Positions 33,021-44,470 of a DNA stretch of 64,000 nucleotides are shown here, one piece after another. The notes below the pieces were generated by a model. That model had not been told where the DNA came from and ran no database searches. It saw nothing but the letters and a program-made list of their open reading frames with translations. The DNA is taken from positions 23,870,001 through 23,934,000 of the forward strand of contig JBHGNT010000004.1 of NCBI GenBank assembly GCA_043228905.1, in the 5' to 3' direction. This DNA comes from Azolla caroliniana (lineage: Eukaryota > Polypodiophyta). How positions within the stretch are numbered: the first letter of the stretch is position 1; each line of letters opens with the position of its first letter. A program made the position numbers and the translations under genes.

Positions 33021-33030
33021 TGCATATTCT

Positions 33031-35242
33031 AGTGCATACATCTATATCCATATATTTTCCTTGCACATAACCATTCATGCAAATATAATTAACATTTCTA
33101 CATATGCATCTACTACACCACACCCCCCGCCCCCTTACAAAGGTAGCAATAATTGTGAGTATCCTAAAGTTGACAACACGAGCCAAATCCATCCTCTCTG
33201 GCTCAAGTCCCCAATGGTCCTGCTCAGTTTTATACACACTTGCACATTCTCGTGACATCTTTGGTTCGCACATATTCTTGCAACAACATATGATTGGTTG
33301 AGGCTGTGTGTATACAATTATGAATTTGATAGCTTGATCAAGTATAACATGTAGGCTCTTGCTCATTCTCGTGACATATTTGCTTCGCACATATTCTTGC
33401 AACAACGTATGATTGGTCGAGGTTGTGCGTATACAATTATGAATTCGGTAGCTTGATCAAGTGCAACATGTAGGCTCTAAGTAATAACATGGACTACTAA
33501 CCACCTTGATTAATTAAAGCTTGATATAGTATGTCAAAAATATAGATGATCATGGTGTATTTTGTTAATTTTAGAACACATCAATCTTCCCTTTAGTATT
33601 GATGATTTCAATTGTTCTTATTTGTATATCCATGTAATGATTTCAAATTTGCGTGAATTAATGTTAATTTGATATCAATATTTACAAGCTCGCGGCGTAA
33701 CATTTCATTTATAGTTGAGTTTTATGATATAGCATATTCCATATTGAATCAAAGTGCACACTTTCCATAACTATAAAGTTTAGGTACAACCCCAATATTT
33801 GAAAACATTTGAAGGAACTTTGTTCCGTCTAATTTGCACATGCCACATTTGACAACTACTTTTGAGTTTGAAAAGTTGGTGATACCTTGAAAGTTTGAGA
33901 TGGTTTAGAACAAAAATATTCCACATGGTTACCGCTGACCAAGATTGTCCTTAAGGTTCTAGCTTTGTGTATCTTTGCCATTTGGAGATTGTTACATGAA
34001 GTATTAAACACAGTAATCAACCTTTAATAATGCATGAGTTGCCATGTTTCATTATACAAATGATCCTTCGTTGAAATATTGTTTACCAAAACAACTAGGG
34101 TTTGAGCAATAAGACTAGCAATCCTTATGTTTGCATGGCAAAAAACCATTAGGAGGACAATGTATGGAAGAAACAACAAAAAAAATCACAATGATAAAGA
34201 ATAAAAGTACACAATGTAGGCCTCGGCCCTCAAACTAATGTTTGTTGAGTAATTTTCATTTTGTTTTAATAGTTGGTGACTTAGGATCCACACGTGTGAA
34301 TGAACAAACAAATTTTCCTTTTGCCTAGAAGGGTGGCCAAGTATACCCCCATTTTCAATCATTTTGGTTTAAACAATTTACTATCTCTCGGTAAAGTATT
34401 TCTCACGTGAGGGTATTAAAAGGAAGTATACTCCGCCTATACTTTTCAAGCTAGTTAGACTTAAAACTCGTTACATTGGATTGTACATGCGCAATCGTCC
34501 TATCATCATAATGTCAATATTTGACAACTCTCTAATCTTAATTTGTTATCAGACTTTATTTGAACTGAAATGCATTTAGGGTGCAATTTGGTCAACGTGA
34601 TACCATCCAATTATGGATCTCTACATATTTGAGGACATGCATGGGAAACATTAGTTGATTGGGAGGTGATTATTATATCACATCCTCGTGTCCAAAGGAA
34701 CATAATTGCGATGTGTGCCTAGTGGCCATGTTGAAGTAAGCAAAGAAAAGCAAACTTCAACTATGTGTGTTGAAGTTTTGGGGATTGGGAGGTGAAACAA
34801 ATATGTGAGTATTATATCACATCCTCGTGTCCAAAGGAACATGACTACAATGAGTGCCTAGTGACCATGTTAAAGTAATCAAAGAAAAGTGAACTACGAA
34901 CGATGTGTTAATGTCATACATGTTCCCGCCCTCCCTCCCTCTCTCATGTTAACAACTCTAGCTCTATGAATTGTTGACCAAATATCACTTAGGGCTATTA
35001 ATATACAAAGATCACTTAACACTATGAATTGTGACGCATTATTGATGTAGTTCCTATGGAATTATATGTCACGGTAAGGATAATGGGTAGATTCGATATA
35101 ATCTTAGGAGATGAGTTATTGTGCACAAATGAGAGATAGCCACACACACTCGATTGTACTAGATAGGCCCCCTTCCGAAGCACCATACACACACATGTCT
35201 CTTTGCTTGTTGCTTAGTAGTTCATATTCAATCACATGCTCA
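33031..35242. other. Spacer with local tandem duplications; no supported gene
   Basis: 33240-33359 and 33360-33478 are a tandem pair of about 119 bp (GTGACAT(C/A)TTTG(G/C)TTCGCACAT). 34640-34735 and 34785-34885 are a second diverged pair (ATTATATCACATCCTCGTGT, CCAAAGGAACAT). The rest is AT-rich; a 170-codon minus-strand frame at 32893-33405 runs partly over the LINE and the repeats and is not a gene. Confidence 0.5.
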
Positions 35243-35941
35243 TCATACTGCTGCTGGTACTTTAGTTTGGAGCTCCTTGATCAGGGCCCTACTGACCCCA
35301 CCCAATGCCTTCTGGAGTACATTGGTCGGGACACTAGAGGCCGGTCCGAAAAGCGCCACCGCCACATCCTCCCTCCCGGGGTTCTGGCTGTTGAATGCTG
35401 CGATCGCACGTGCGTTCTTCGAGCAGTCGACATTAATCTGGTAGTGCACGAGCCCGCGCGGGAACACGAACACGTCGCCCTTGTAGAGCGTTTGCTCGTA
35501 GAGCGTATAGTTGTGGCCCGCGGACACAAATGCCACGGACAAGGTTCCCTCGACCACATAGAAGACCTCGCTGGCACGTGGGTGCACATGGGGGGGGTTG
35601 AGGCCATTGGGTTCGAAGTCGATTCGGGAGATCGAGAGGCCCTGGGTGTTGAGGCCTGGGAACCTCTCGACATTCACGAGGTTCACGGCCACGCCGAGGC
35701 CCGGGACTAGGTGGTTCGAGTTGCGGAGGAGCTGGGAACTGAAATCCGAGGGTTTGACGGAGGAGGGAGGCTTGCAAGGGAGGGGACCATTGACATGGAA
35801 GGGTAAGGTGAGGTCGGCTACGCAGAAATCTCGGAGGGGGTCGGGGTCGGAAGCGGAGATGGATCGAAAGATGGGGATTATGTGGAATAGGGAGAGTAGG
35901 ATTAATGCGGTGCGAGCTAAGGTGGGAACAATGGGAGCCAT
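35243..35941 (-). CDS. Germin-like protein (secreted cupin), intact, second lineage
   Basis: Single exon, 232 residues from the ATG at 35941 (upstream in-frame Mets belong to leader sequence and would bury the signal peptide). The signal peptide is MAPIVPTLARTALILLSLFH up to about residue 30; Cys pair in DFCVADL and NGPLPCKP; cupin motif 1 GLNPPHVHPRASEVFYVVEG (H118, H120, E125); motif 2 GDVFVFPRGLVHYQIN (H165). NYT sequon at 144. All ligands expected for a manganese-binding germin fold are present. It is only moderately similar to the 26-kb GLP, so it belongs to another GLP lineage; its own recent duplicate is the truncated copy at 29706-29939. Apoplastic location is expected; enzymatic activity is not predictable. 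Confidence 0.93.
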   Translation of the reverse strand: MAPIVPTLARTALILLSLFHIIPIFRSISASDPDPLRDFCVADLTLPFHVNGPLPCKPPSSVKPSDFSSQLLRNSNHLVPGLGVAVNLVNVERFPGLNTQGLSISRIDFEPNGLNPPHVHPRASEVFYVVEGTLSVAFVSAGHNYTLYEQTLYKGDVFVFPRGLVHYQINVDCSKNARAIAAFNSQNPGREDVAVALFGPASSVPTNVLQKALGGVSRALIKELQTKVPAAV

Positions 35942-36660
35942 TGTATGGAAGTAAAGTCTACTTATTAGATGATTTACAAATGAGCTAGAAGATGGTTTAT
36001 ATATATGTAACATACAATGTGCCATGGTATCCATTAGAGCTACTAGTTCTAGTGAAGAAGAGAGGACCTTAATCCATCCATCCATCCATCCATCTTGCAT
36101 TCAATCATTCATGTTCATGAGAGGACGTTTAACTGAAAATTGAACACATCAACTCTTCATTCATTCTTTCACTACCCAATTGCTAAAGTAATATAACTAA
36201 CTAGAAATAGTTTACCAAACAAAACTCCATCTATTATTACTACTTCCAACCGAACACAACACAAAAGAGTGTGTTGAAGTCCATTAATTATCTCCGATTT
36301 TAGCATTGTAGCTTGGGATAACAAAACCGGTAGTTTTAACAAGTGTTCCTATATGACTTTATAATCACGCCTAGGTGCTGAAATGTCATTCACATCAAAT
36401 GGGACACTAGGTGGTGAAATGTCATTTAGAGAAAAAGAGTTGGGACACTAGGTACCGGTGATTAAATGTCATTGGGACACATGAGGGTTCTTTATGCAAG
36501 GTGGGCCACAACGGACTTGATCCTTGTGAGCCTTATAAGGAGAGACAACGCACAAATATGTGAACATGCACACGTGGCTATTGGTTGCATTAACGATGAC
36601 GGTCCGGCTCATATGATCATATATTATTGTAATTTTGGGCATATTTTAATACATGAATAC
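35942..36660. repeat. GLP upstream block Y, right copy
   Basis: Partner of 29940-30968 without the MITE. It has a (CATC)n tract at 36076-36094. A 60-odd-codon ORF starting MSLGHMRVLYARWA (36466) is open in both copies (see findings) but is not called as a gene. Confidence 0.75.
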
Positions 36661-36671
36661 CTCTTTTTACC

Positions 36672-36673
<2 letters not shown>

Positions 36674-36720
<47 letters not shown>
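36674..36720. repeat. (AG)n microsatellite
   Basis: About 23 AG units, some 730 bp upstream of the intact GLP start. Confidence 0.95.
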
Positions 36721-36723
<3 letters not shown>

Positions 36724-38252
36724 AATTGAGGGAGGAGACAACGTACTATGTTCATGACAATGTGTGAGGCAGAGAGAGTGGACATGCTCAGAATATATGT
36801 GTATGTATATGTCTCTATTACATTACATGTCAATGTATTCTTGCGTGTATCTTACAATTTCGTGGAGAAACTAAATATTTATAGGCGAAAGCTTGTTAAA
36901 TAGAGCTAAATAGTACTATTTCTTGTGAATTTCATCTTGTATTTTAGTACAAAACCTCTTTTAAAAGATAGATAGATACACACACAGATTGCCATACAAA
37001 TGTGTGAGATCATTTTCAAATTGTAAGTGTTACATGATATGTCAATAAGTTACGTGCATCTCGCCATTTCACAAAGCACTAAGTTTTTTGGAGACCAATG
37101 ATAGTTCTAAATCAATAAACTTGCAAGAGTAAAAATTGAAAAAATGATGGGTATTTAGAGAATATAGATAGAGTTTTCGGTAACCAATCATACACACGGA
37201 GCGCCCACTAATTAATTTACTCAACCGATCATAGAATGTTATCATTACCAATGAGCAACCTTATCCAATGAGCTACATGCAACTTGTCTTTTTGAGAACT
37301 TCTATCACAAAGGGTTCATTTGATCTTTTTCCTACTCAAAGATAACACTAGTACTAATATAAGTTATTGACCTCTCTCATAAAACATAGAGATTTGAAAA
37401 TGTTTATGGTATCTCTTGTTTACTTAACATATGGCACCTACATATTTCGGAAGAGTGCTTTGTAGTAATTGTTGGTCCATGGGTTATGTTAGCCCACATT
37501 GAAGGTATGATCGTCTCTTTCTCTAAGTTGAACTATCAAAACTCCTATCATTTATTGACTTGTTCATTCTTTTTTTATAGTTCTCAATGTGTAATGAGTT
37601 CTATTGTAGGGTAGATAGGTGTCAATGAATCCATCAATCATAATTCGGTTATTAATCAATTAATTTGGTTTACTCATTTCATATATCCTACTTTTCCTCC
37701 ACATGATGCCCTCTATTGCGAATTAGTTATATATGATAAATAACACATCTTGGGATAAAAGATCACATGCTTGTCTATTATTGTAATAATATATTGTAAA
37801 CCTAGTTAGTGTTCTTATTGACCAAACAATTTGTTCCATTTATTACAAAGGGGTCGGGTCAACCACTTGTTTGCTATGCCACTCATGAAAAAATTGTTCC
37901 TTAAATTAATTGAACATGCATTACTCTTCACATGTATTTTTTAATATGACGAGGTCCAAATTTCATGACAATCTAGCTTTGCATACTAGAAACAATGCAT
38001 ATGGTACCTTTTTGCCAGACGTATGTGGGGGGAGGACTACAACCTAGAAACATGTTTTTTCCATATTTTTAGTTGACATATATGTATAGCCAGCCGGTTT
38101 TCACAACATTAGTTTTACATGCCTTCAATTGAATTAACACACAAGTGTTTTTACCTTGGTCTATATTCACATATATCCACTTCAACCATAGCTAATCAAG
38201 AGAGCGTCGATCTAGGAGTGGGATTCCCATTGGTAAAGGGAAAATTCTAAAG
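36721..38252. other. Spacer without supported genes
   Basis: AT-rich; only short unconserved ORFs. I see no repeats beyond short (CA)n/(TA)n tracts. Confidence 0.35.
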
Positions 38253-38640
38253 GTAAATAATACAATAGGTGGTTTGCTAAGCCCAGAATTGCGGCACCAA
38301 TGGCATGTCCCAACAAATGAGTGTGAAACGAGCTCTAGTCTATTTAGACGACCCACCACATCTGGAAGCTTGAAAGTGTTTCATGATGAAGCAAAATGCC
38401 ATCTTCCTTTGAAGTTTAAATAACATGAACTTCTCTTCCTACAGTAAATAATACACAACTAACTTTGATAACAAGTGGTTCGCTAAGCCTAGAATGGCAT
38501 GTCCTGATAGATGAGTGTGGAACGAGCCCTAGTCTATCGAGACGACCCACCACATTGGGAGGCTTGAAAGTGTTTCCCGATGAAGCAAAATGCCATTTTC
38601 CTCCAAAGTTTAAATAACATGGACTTGTCTTTCCACGATA
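38253..38640. repeat. Tandem duplication of a 190-bp unit upstream of the PPR gene
   Basis: 38253-38445 and 38446-38640 share TAAATAATACA, GGCATGTCC, CTAGTCTAT, GACGACCCACCACAT and GCTTGAAAGTGTTTC, at about 80% identity. It lies 320 bp upstream of the PPR start and could contribute promoter or leader sequence. Confidence 0.75.
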
Positions 38641-38956
38641 TAGTATATATTGATTCCTCGAAACATTTAGTGGTATGTAGAGAAAGAAACAAACCCTAAA
38701 CTTCTACAAAGGTTCGGGTCGACGGAGAGCAAGTTTTGTCGGTAAAAAATGAAATGCGGACACAAGGGCCGGTTTCCGTGTGTGCCACGATTCTTGTCCC
38801 AATCTCTTAACAACCATTTTCAACTAAATCGTGAGACATGGGTTTATATGATTCCTGAGTATTGCTCTTCTATCTGTGGAAATCTGGCGATGGAATCCTC
38901 AATCAACAAAATGCATCTGTCTTAGGTGACACCCTGACGCTCAATCCTGCTATACC

Positions 38957-40693
38957 ATGAACCCTGACCTGCAATTAAGGCTTCCTGTGTCATCGGCTAG
39001 CCATAACTACAACAATTTGCATACCCTGCTCCAGTCTTGCATCCTTAAGAAAGATATAGTCTCAGGTAGGGCTGTGTGTTCTCTCTTGGTTAAGTATGGA
39101 ATTAATCAATTGGGTGCATATATTGGAACCCGTCTGATTCGCATGTTTTCAGTTTGCGGCAGTTTAACTGAAGCTAACCATGTGTTCGAATCGTTGCATT
39201 CGAGAAATGTATTCAGTTGGTGTGCAATCATATCAGCAAATACCAGGGCTGAGATGTATGAACACGCGTTAGATCTCTATACCCAAATGTTGGAATCTGG
39301 TGCGGTTCCAGATGGGCATGTTTTCGCCTCAGTATTGCAAGCGTGTGCTGGTGCATCGGCCCTTTCTCGTGGCAAACTGATTCATATGCAAATCACTGAA
39401 GGAAGTTTTCAGGATGACGAGTATATCGGAAGCACACTTTTGCATATGTATTCCACATGTGGGCACTTGACCGATGCACTTAAAGTGTTTGATGATTTAC
39501 CTAAAAAGGGTCTCATCACGTGGAGTGCAATGATTTCTGAGTATGCTCAACATGGGGAAGGTCTGCGATCGTTGAGTCTTTTTTACCAAATGCAACGGTG
39601 GGGTATTGAACCTGACTCTGTGACACTTTCTAGCCTTTTAAAAGCATGCTCTATCATCGAATCCATGTTTCAAGGGAATATAGTCTATTCTTATGCCATC
39701 GAAATGGGGTACGATACATCCATTATTGTTGGAAATGCCCTCATTGATATGTATGTTAAATGTGCTACTTTGGACAATGCATGTACTGTTTTTGCAGCAT
39801 TGCAGAATCGAGACGTGGTAACGTGGAGCATCATCATTTCTGGCTATGTCCAAGAAGGCTTCTTGCAAGGAGCTCTTATCAAGTTTCAACAAATGCAATG
39901 CAGTGGTGTAGAGCCAAATGAAGCTACATTTGTATCCATCTTAGGGCTCTGTTCAACTATCACAGCTATCGATGAAGGAAGTCTTATCCATACCTTGTTG
40001 GTGAATAACTATTTTGAACAAGATGTGAATGTCGGGAGTGCCCTGGTTTATATGTACATGAAATGTGGGAACCTCCGGGATGCTCAGAGTGTATTTAAGA
40101 GGTTACCATATAAGACAGTAACGACATGGAGTGCAATGATTGAAGGCCTTGCGAGACAAGGTCATGACGGTCTCGCCTTAGAAGTATTTGATTCAATGCA
40201 GAAAACAGGTGTGAAACCAGATGAAGGCACACTCATCTCTCTCCTCTCGGCATCTGGCCATGTCGGCTTGAAGGAGAGAGGGTTTGACGCCTTCAATTTC
40301 ATCACGCACTTTCACAAAGTCTCTCCAAGTGTTGATCACTTTAACTGCATTGTGGACATATTAGGTCGTTCTGGCTTCCTTAAGGAAGCCGAAGATTTAC
40401 TTGTTACTTTAGAAGCAGATACCAATTTGATAGGCTGGTTAACTTTACTTAGCCACTGTGAAAATCGAGGCAATGTGGTGCTAGGAAGGCGATGCTTTGA
40501 TCAAGTCATGTATGTGGATTGCAACAATGCCGCAGCACATACCCTTATATCAAGCATATATTCGCAAGCTAACATGGTGGAGGATTTGCAAAATTTAGAG
40601 AGTTCAAACATGTTCATGCGTGGTGGAACTGTTCACAAAGAGTTGGCGAGAAGCAGCTGCATCACTCTTTTAACAGATGACAAAGTTCCATAA
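38957..40693 (+). CDS. Pentatricopeptide repeat protein, PLS type, no DYW domain
   Basis: Intronless 578-residue ORF starting MNPDLQLRLPVSSASHNYNN. From about residue 35 it is a chain of PPR helices with the plant PLS pattern, for example YIGTRLIRMFSVCGSLTEA, VFSWCAIISANTRAEMYEHA, VFASVLQACAGASALSRGK, IVGNALIDMYVKCATLDNA, DVVTWSIIISGYVQEGFLQG. After VDHFNCIVDILGRSGFLKEA comes an E-like region (AAHTLISSIYSQANMVEDLQ) and a short terminus ELARSSCITLLTDDKVP; no PG-box/DYW deaminase follows. Family role: sequence-specific RNA binding in plastids or mitochondria, often C-to-U editing with a DYW partner in trans. The N-terminus is short and the target organelle is not clear. Many fern PPRs of this style end in complete E/E+ regions, so mild C-terminal loss is possible. 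Confidence 0.9.
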   Translation: MNPDLQLRLPVSSASHNYNNLHTLLQSCILKKDIVSGRAVCSLLVKYGINQLGAYIGTRLIRMFSVCGSLTEANHVFESLHSRNVFSWCAIISANTRAEMYEHALDLYTQMLESGAVPDGHVFASVLQACAGASALSRGKLIHMQITEGSFQDDEYIGSTLLHMYSTCGHLTDALKVFDDLPKKGLITWSAMISEYAQHGEGLRSLSLFYQMQRWGIEPDSVTLSSLLKACSIIESMFQGNIVYSYAIEMGYDTSIIVGNALIDMYVKCATLDNACTVFAALQNRDVVTWSIIISGYVQEGFLQGALIKFQQMQCSGVEPNEATFVSILGLCSTITAIDEGSLIHTLLVNNYFEQDVNVGSALVYMYMKCGNLRDAQSVFKRLPYKTVTTWSAMIEGLARQGHDGLALEVFDSMQKTGVKPDEGTLISLLSASGHVGLKERGFDAFNFITHFHKVSPSVDHFNCIVDILGRSGFLKEAEDLLVTLEADTNLIGWLTLLSHCENRGNVVLGRRCFDQVMYVDCNNAAAHTLISSIYSQANMVEDLQNLESSNMFMRGGTVHKELARSSCITLLTDDKVP

Positions 40694-42219
40694 AAAGAAG
40701 TTCAGGATCTTGTGATGAAGTGAAGGACTTTGAAATTTGTTCCTTTCAAACTGGTATTCATCAGTGTTATTATTCTCATTGTTTTGCCGAGATATGATTC
40801 GCATCCAAAAGCACAAGATGCTTTTGAGGGAGATTCTAGTGCGGGATGTTGGCTCTTAGAACTCAACAATTATTGCACAAGAGGAAGAAGCCCTGAATGG
40901 GTATGTATTCATGTGAGAGGAGGGGCTTGAATGCAGACCAGTCCCCATTTTACTTGTGTTTAAAAAGCTTCTAGCATTTTAGAAAAGGATGAAAAAAATG
41001 GAAAATTCTGATATCTGGACAGCAATATTGTGAGGGCATATTGTATGCAAAACAGCAGTGCATTAAGCAAAACTTTAAACATGAGGATAGTATTATAGCA
41101 ATGCGGGGTGCATTGTGTCCCACAGCTGACCATAGTTTTTTCAACTTTCCATTCTTTACCATACTAAACCTAACTCCCTTTCATAATGCCGAGGAATGTA
41201 ATGAGAGAGCAGAATTTTCACTACAGGATCACATAATATGATCTGGGTGAAATTATATTAAAATTGTTATTAATATAATTGGATTGATTAATGATTAGCA
41301 TACAATGCTAACTTGTAGTTGTTGGACTTCTCCTTTGATGTTGAGTTCAATCTTGTTAATGAAGCCTTGATTGCACTCCTCTTCCTGAGTATCATGCTCT
41401 GATATTCTAGTCCTATGTTTTCTAGAGCATTAAGTGTTGTTGTCATTACCGTACTGTTAATGCTAATTTGATTGCCCCTATTGAAGTTGTCCATACAGCA
41501 CTACAATTGTCATGCCATCTTATATTACAATGAGCTTATTGACATGAGCTTCATCGATCCTCATGTCATGCATCTTACTTCTCATGAGATTCAACAATTG
41601 TGGAGTACAATGACACAAAGCATTCCCCTAGGCAAGCTTATGGGTTGCTTTGGTTGTGTTGGGCTATAACTAACATTGTGATACAATAGCATGCACCGAT
41701 TTGTGGTTCTTGGGCCTTTGTTCACAATCCCATATGGAGATTAATTTCCTCAAGTGCCCTAATAAAGCTCATGGCAATAGTCAAAGATAATATTCCATGC
41801 TTAACTCCATGTCTTAGATAAGGATACGTTAGAAGCATACTATTTACATCATCAAATTGGGGCTTATCAATGGGTTTAAATGGCTAACATGGTTCTGATG
41901 GGACATGTCTTTTCTAAGTAGTGATCGAACGAGATGCGAGACCCAGATGCCTTACATGCCCAGTTGCTAAAGTTGTCCGAGTTTTTATGCGAAAACATTG
42001 CATGTCGTTATCTAGGAAAACCATTATCCAAGAAAACTCTTTTTTGACCCTTGTATGATAGGGTGTTCTCTCAAGGGACTAGAGGCTAACCCTCCCCATC
42101 ACTTATGATAGTACTTTGACTACCTTAAGGTATTGAGGGGTCCTCTATGGTACAACTAGAGAATGTGTTGAAATGGGTTCGGCTTGTTGAGGGGTTTACT
42201 TAACTATATGTATGTAGTT

Positions 42220-42241
<22 letters not shown>
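40694..42241. other. PPR 3' flank and spacer, no supported gene
   Basis: 40730-40930 is an open frame (66 codons) just after the PPR stop without domain features, probably 3' UTR. The remainder is AT-rich with no gene; (GT)n at 42215-42243 abuts the next microsatellite. Confidence 0.35.

Positions 42242-42243
<2 letters not shown>

Positions 42244-42309
<66 letters not shown>
42244..42309. repeat. (GA)n microsatellite at the LINE boundary
   Basis: About 33 GA units following (GT)n; it directly precedes the LINE relic. Confidence 0.95.
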
Positions 42310-42311
<2 letters not shown>

Positions 42312-42319
42312 CATAAGAT

Positions 42320-43830
42320 ATTTTCCTCACAAGATCCGTTCGTCAAGGATGCCCCATTTAGCCCATTGTTGTTTGCTATTGTTACTCATCCCTTGTTAGT
42401 GATGCTATCCAAGCTTGCAACAAATGGTGATATTGTGGGTCTACACCTTCCGTCTGGAGGGCAACTAGTAGCACAAGTTTTGGCTAATGATTCTTTCATG
42501 TTTCTACAAGCCTCACGAGAGAATCTTGAGAACGGGATGCTCGTATGGAACCAATTTGCATTGGCTTCCGGATTACATATTAATTGGAGGAAGTCTAGTT
42601 TCATATCGTGTACTGAAAGGGATTTGGAATGTTTAGCATGGCAAGGATCCGTGGTGAAGAAAGGCTCTATTTTTCGACACTTGGGCTATCCATTAGGAAT
42701 GAATGTTACAAATGGTCAATTGATTGAATGGATGTCTAGTAAGTTGAGGGATAAGTTCATGTATTGGAAGTCACAATCTTGGTCATTTCATATACGCTTG
42801 AAGTTTGTACAATGTATTATGGAACCCATGATATTATATTACTTGCCATTGTTGCCATGGACAAAGAAGGCTTTGCATTCTACTTTGCAACCTCTTCGAT
42901 ATTTGTTGTGGAAGAAGAGGGATAAGATGGGAATCACTTGGGTTGCATGGAATCATCTAGCAACCCCTAAGCGGTTGGGGGGGGCTGGAATATTGAACTT
43001 ATCTAAGCATATGATGGCTCGTAGATTTTCATTATTACAAGATATTTGTTCAAACTCACAACCATGGATATGTATTGTTTAATATTTCATTGAGAACAAG
43101 GGTTTATCACATGGGAGGACAACGATTAAGGCTTCATGGTGGCAATTACTAAATGGATGTATTTCACTTAGGATTTCGGGCTCTACATGTGTTCAACACT
43201 TGGTTACCTCATGGCAAGAAGCACTCTTGTTATGTGTATGGAAACCATCATCTAGTAGAGAGCATTGTAACTCTTTGCAAAAAGAGTTGCTTGGATCTTC
43301 TCGGTTATTATGTTGGCCAGGAAAGGAGAGATTGAGCTCTCAATTTAATCATTTGTTTTGTTTGGGGGTCAAAGAGGTGGGAGATATAGTTGAGGCTCCA
43401 TCTCAAAGAATTTTGGAGTTTGCTTAAGCGCGACAATTATTACGCATTCCGCCTAATTATAGGTTTATTTGGCAACAACTACAAATTATTGCATTGATGC
43501 AAGGTCCCTTATCTCTACAAATAGGAGAACAACCGTGACTTTATTGGTGTTTAAAGGGTCAAACGTCATTGTTACAAGTGACTACTAATCTTTTGTATCA
43601 TTGCTCTGTTGAGTCTCTTGGATGGTTATCATCTAAGGCTGAAGAAGAATGGAGATTACACAAATATGACCATGGGTGGTGGCAGATCTTACAACGTAGT
43701 TGGCATTCTAAATTGTGACTTGTAGCAAAGGTCTTCATTTGGAGAGTTTTGATTGGAGGATTGCCTTTGGGATTAGCTCTAAAGCATCGTGGATTAGCAA
43801 CGGGTCCCCTTTTTAATGTCAAGAGAGTAG
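42320..43830 (+). pseudogene. LINE ORF2 relic (reverse transcriptase C-terminal half and zf-RVT region)
   Basis: 42333 onward reads RQGCP, a 1-nt frameshift, then FSPLLFAIVTHPLLVMLS, the RT segment before the catalytic loop. The loop itself reads VLANDSFMF where active enzymes have (Y/F)ADD, so the first catalytic Asp is Asn. Thumb/connection motifs follow: HINWRKSSFISCTERDLECL, FRHLGYPLG, LLPWTKKALHSTLQPLRYLL, PKRLGGAGILNLSKHMMARR. The frame stops at 43082; beyond it, with two or more frameshifts and stops, comes WRVLIGGLPLGLALKHRG, the zf-RVT-like region. The ORF2 N-terminus (endonuclease) and the 3' end are missing. Immobile. Confidence 0.85.
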
Positions 43831-44470
43831 AAAATGAGGAATTAATGAACCTTTTATTTATTTTTTATTTTTTTATTAAAAATAAAACAAATACTTTAAA
43901 GTTTTTCATCTATTATAAGAATATCATTAGTGTGAGGTCCCCTTTTTAATGTGAGATAAAAATATAAAATTTTGTGAGAACCTTTTATTTATTCTATTTA
44001 TTTTACATATATTTTATATATTTTTTGTTTTATTAAAAATTAAAACATATACATTTTGATAAATATTATAAAAATATTATTAGTGTGAATTCCCTTTTTA
44101 ATGTGAAATAAAAATATGAAATTTATGGGAACCTTTTATTTAGTTAATTTATTTACATTAATTAATTTATTTTTCGTTTTATTAAAAAATAAAACAAATA
44201 CATTTAAGTTTTATATATATTATAAAAATATTATTAGTATCAGGTTCCCTTTTAATAACATATAAAAATTTTGTGGGAGAGTAAAGTGAGAAATTAATAA
44301 ACCTTTTATTTATTATTTATTATTATTTTATATTTATTAAAAATAAAACAAATACTTTTAACTTTTAAGTTTTCCATTTATTATATAAAAATATTATTTA
44401 GTGTAAGCCTCCTTTTTAATGTCAAGTTAAATATCCCATATTTAATGTGAAAGTCTCTTTGTTATATGAT
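43803..44470. repeat. AT-rich tandem array, 134-164-bp units
   Basis: Five units start at about 43803, 43937, 44088, 44243 and 44407, each with a variant of TCCCCTTTTTAATGT, then ACCTTTTATTTATT, TTATTAAAAATAAAACAAATA and TATTATAAAAATATTATTAG. It follows the LINE relic with no gap. No coding content. Confidence 0.85.

Noticed and set aside
32893-33405. 170-codon minus-strand ORF
   Set aside because: It spans the LINE boundary, target duplication and a tandem repeat; chance open frame.
35942-36100. Longer N-terminus for the intact GLP (Met at 36100)
   Set aside because: Would add 53 residues before the signal peptide and includes a (CATC)n microsatellite; ATG at 35941 gives a normal secretory leader.
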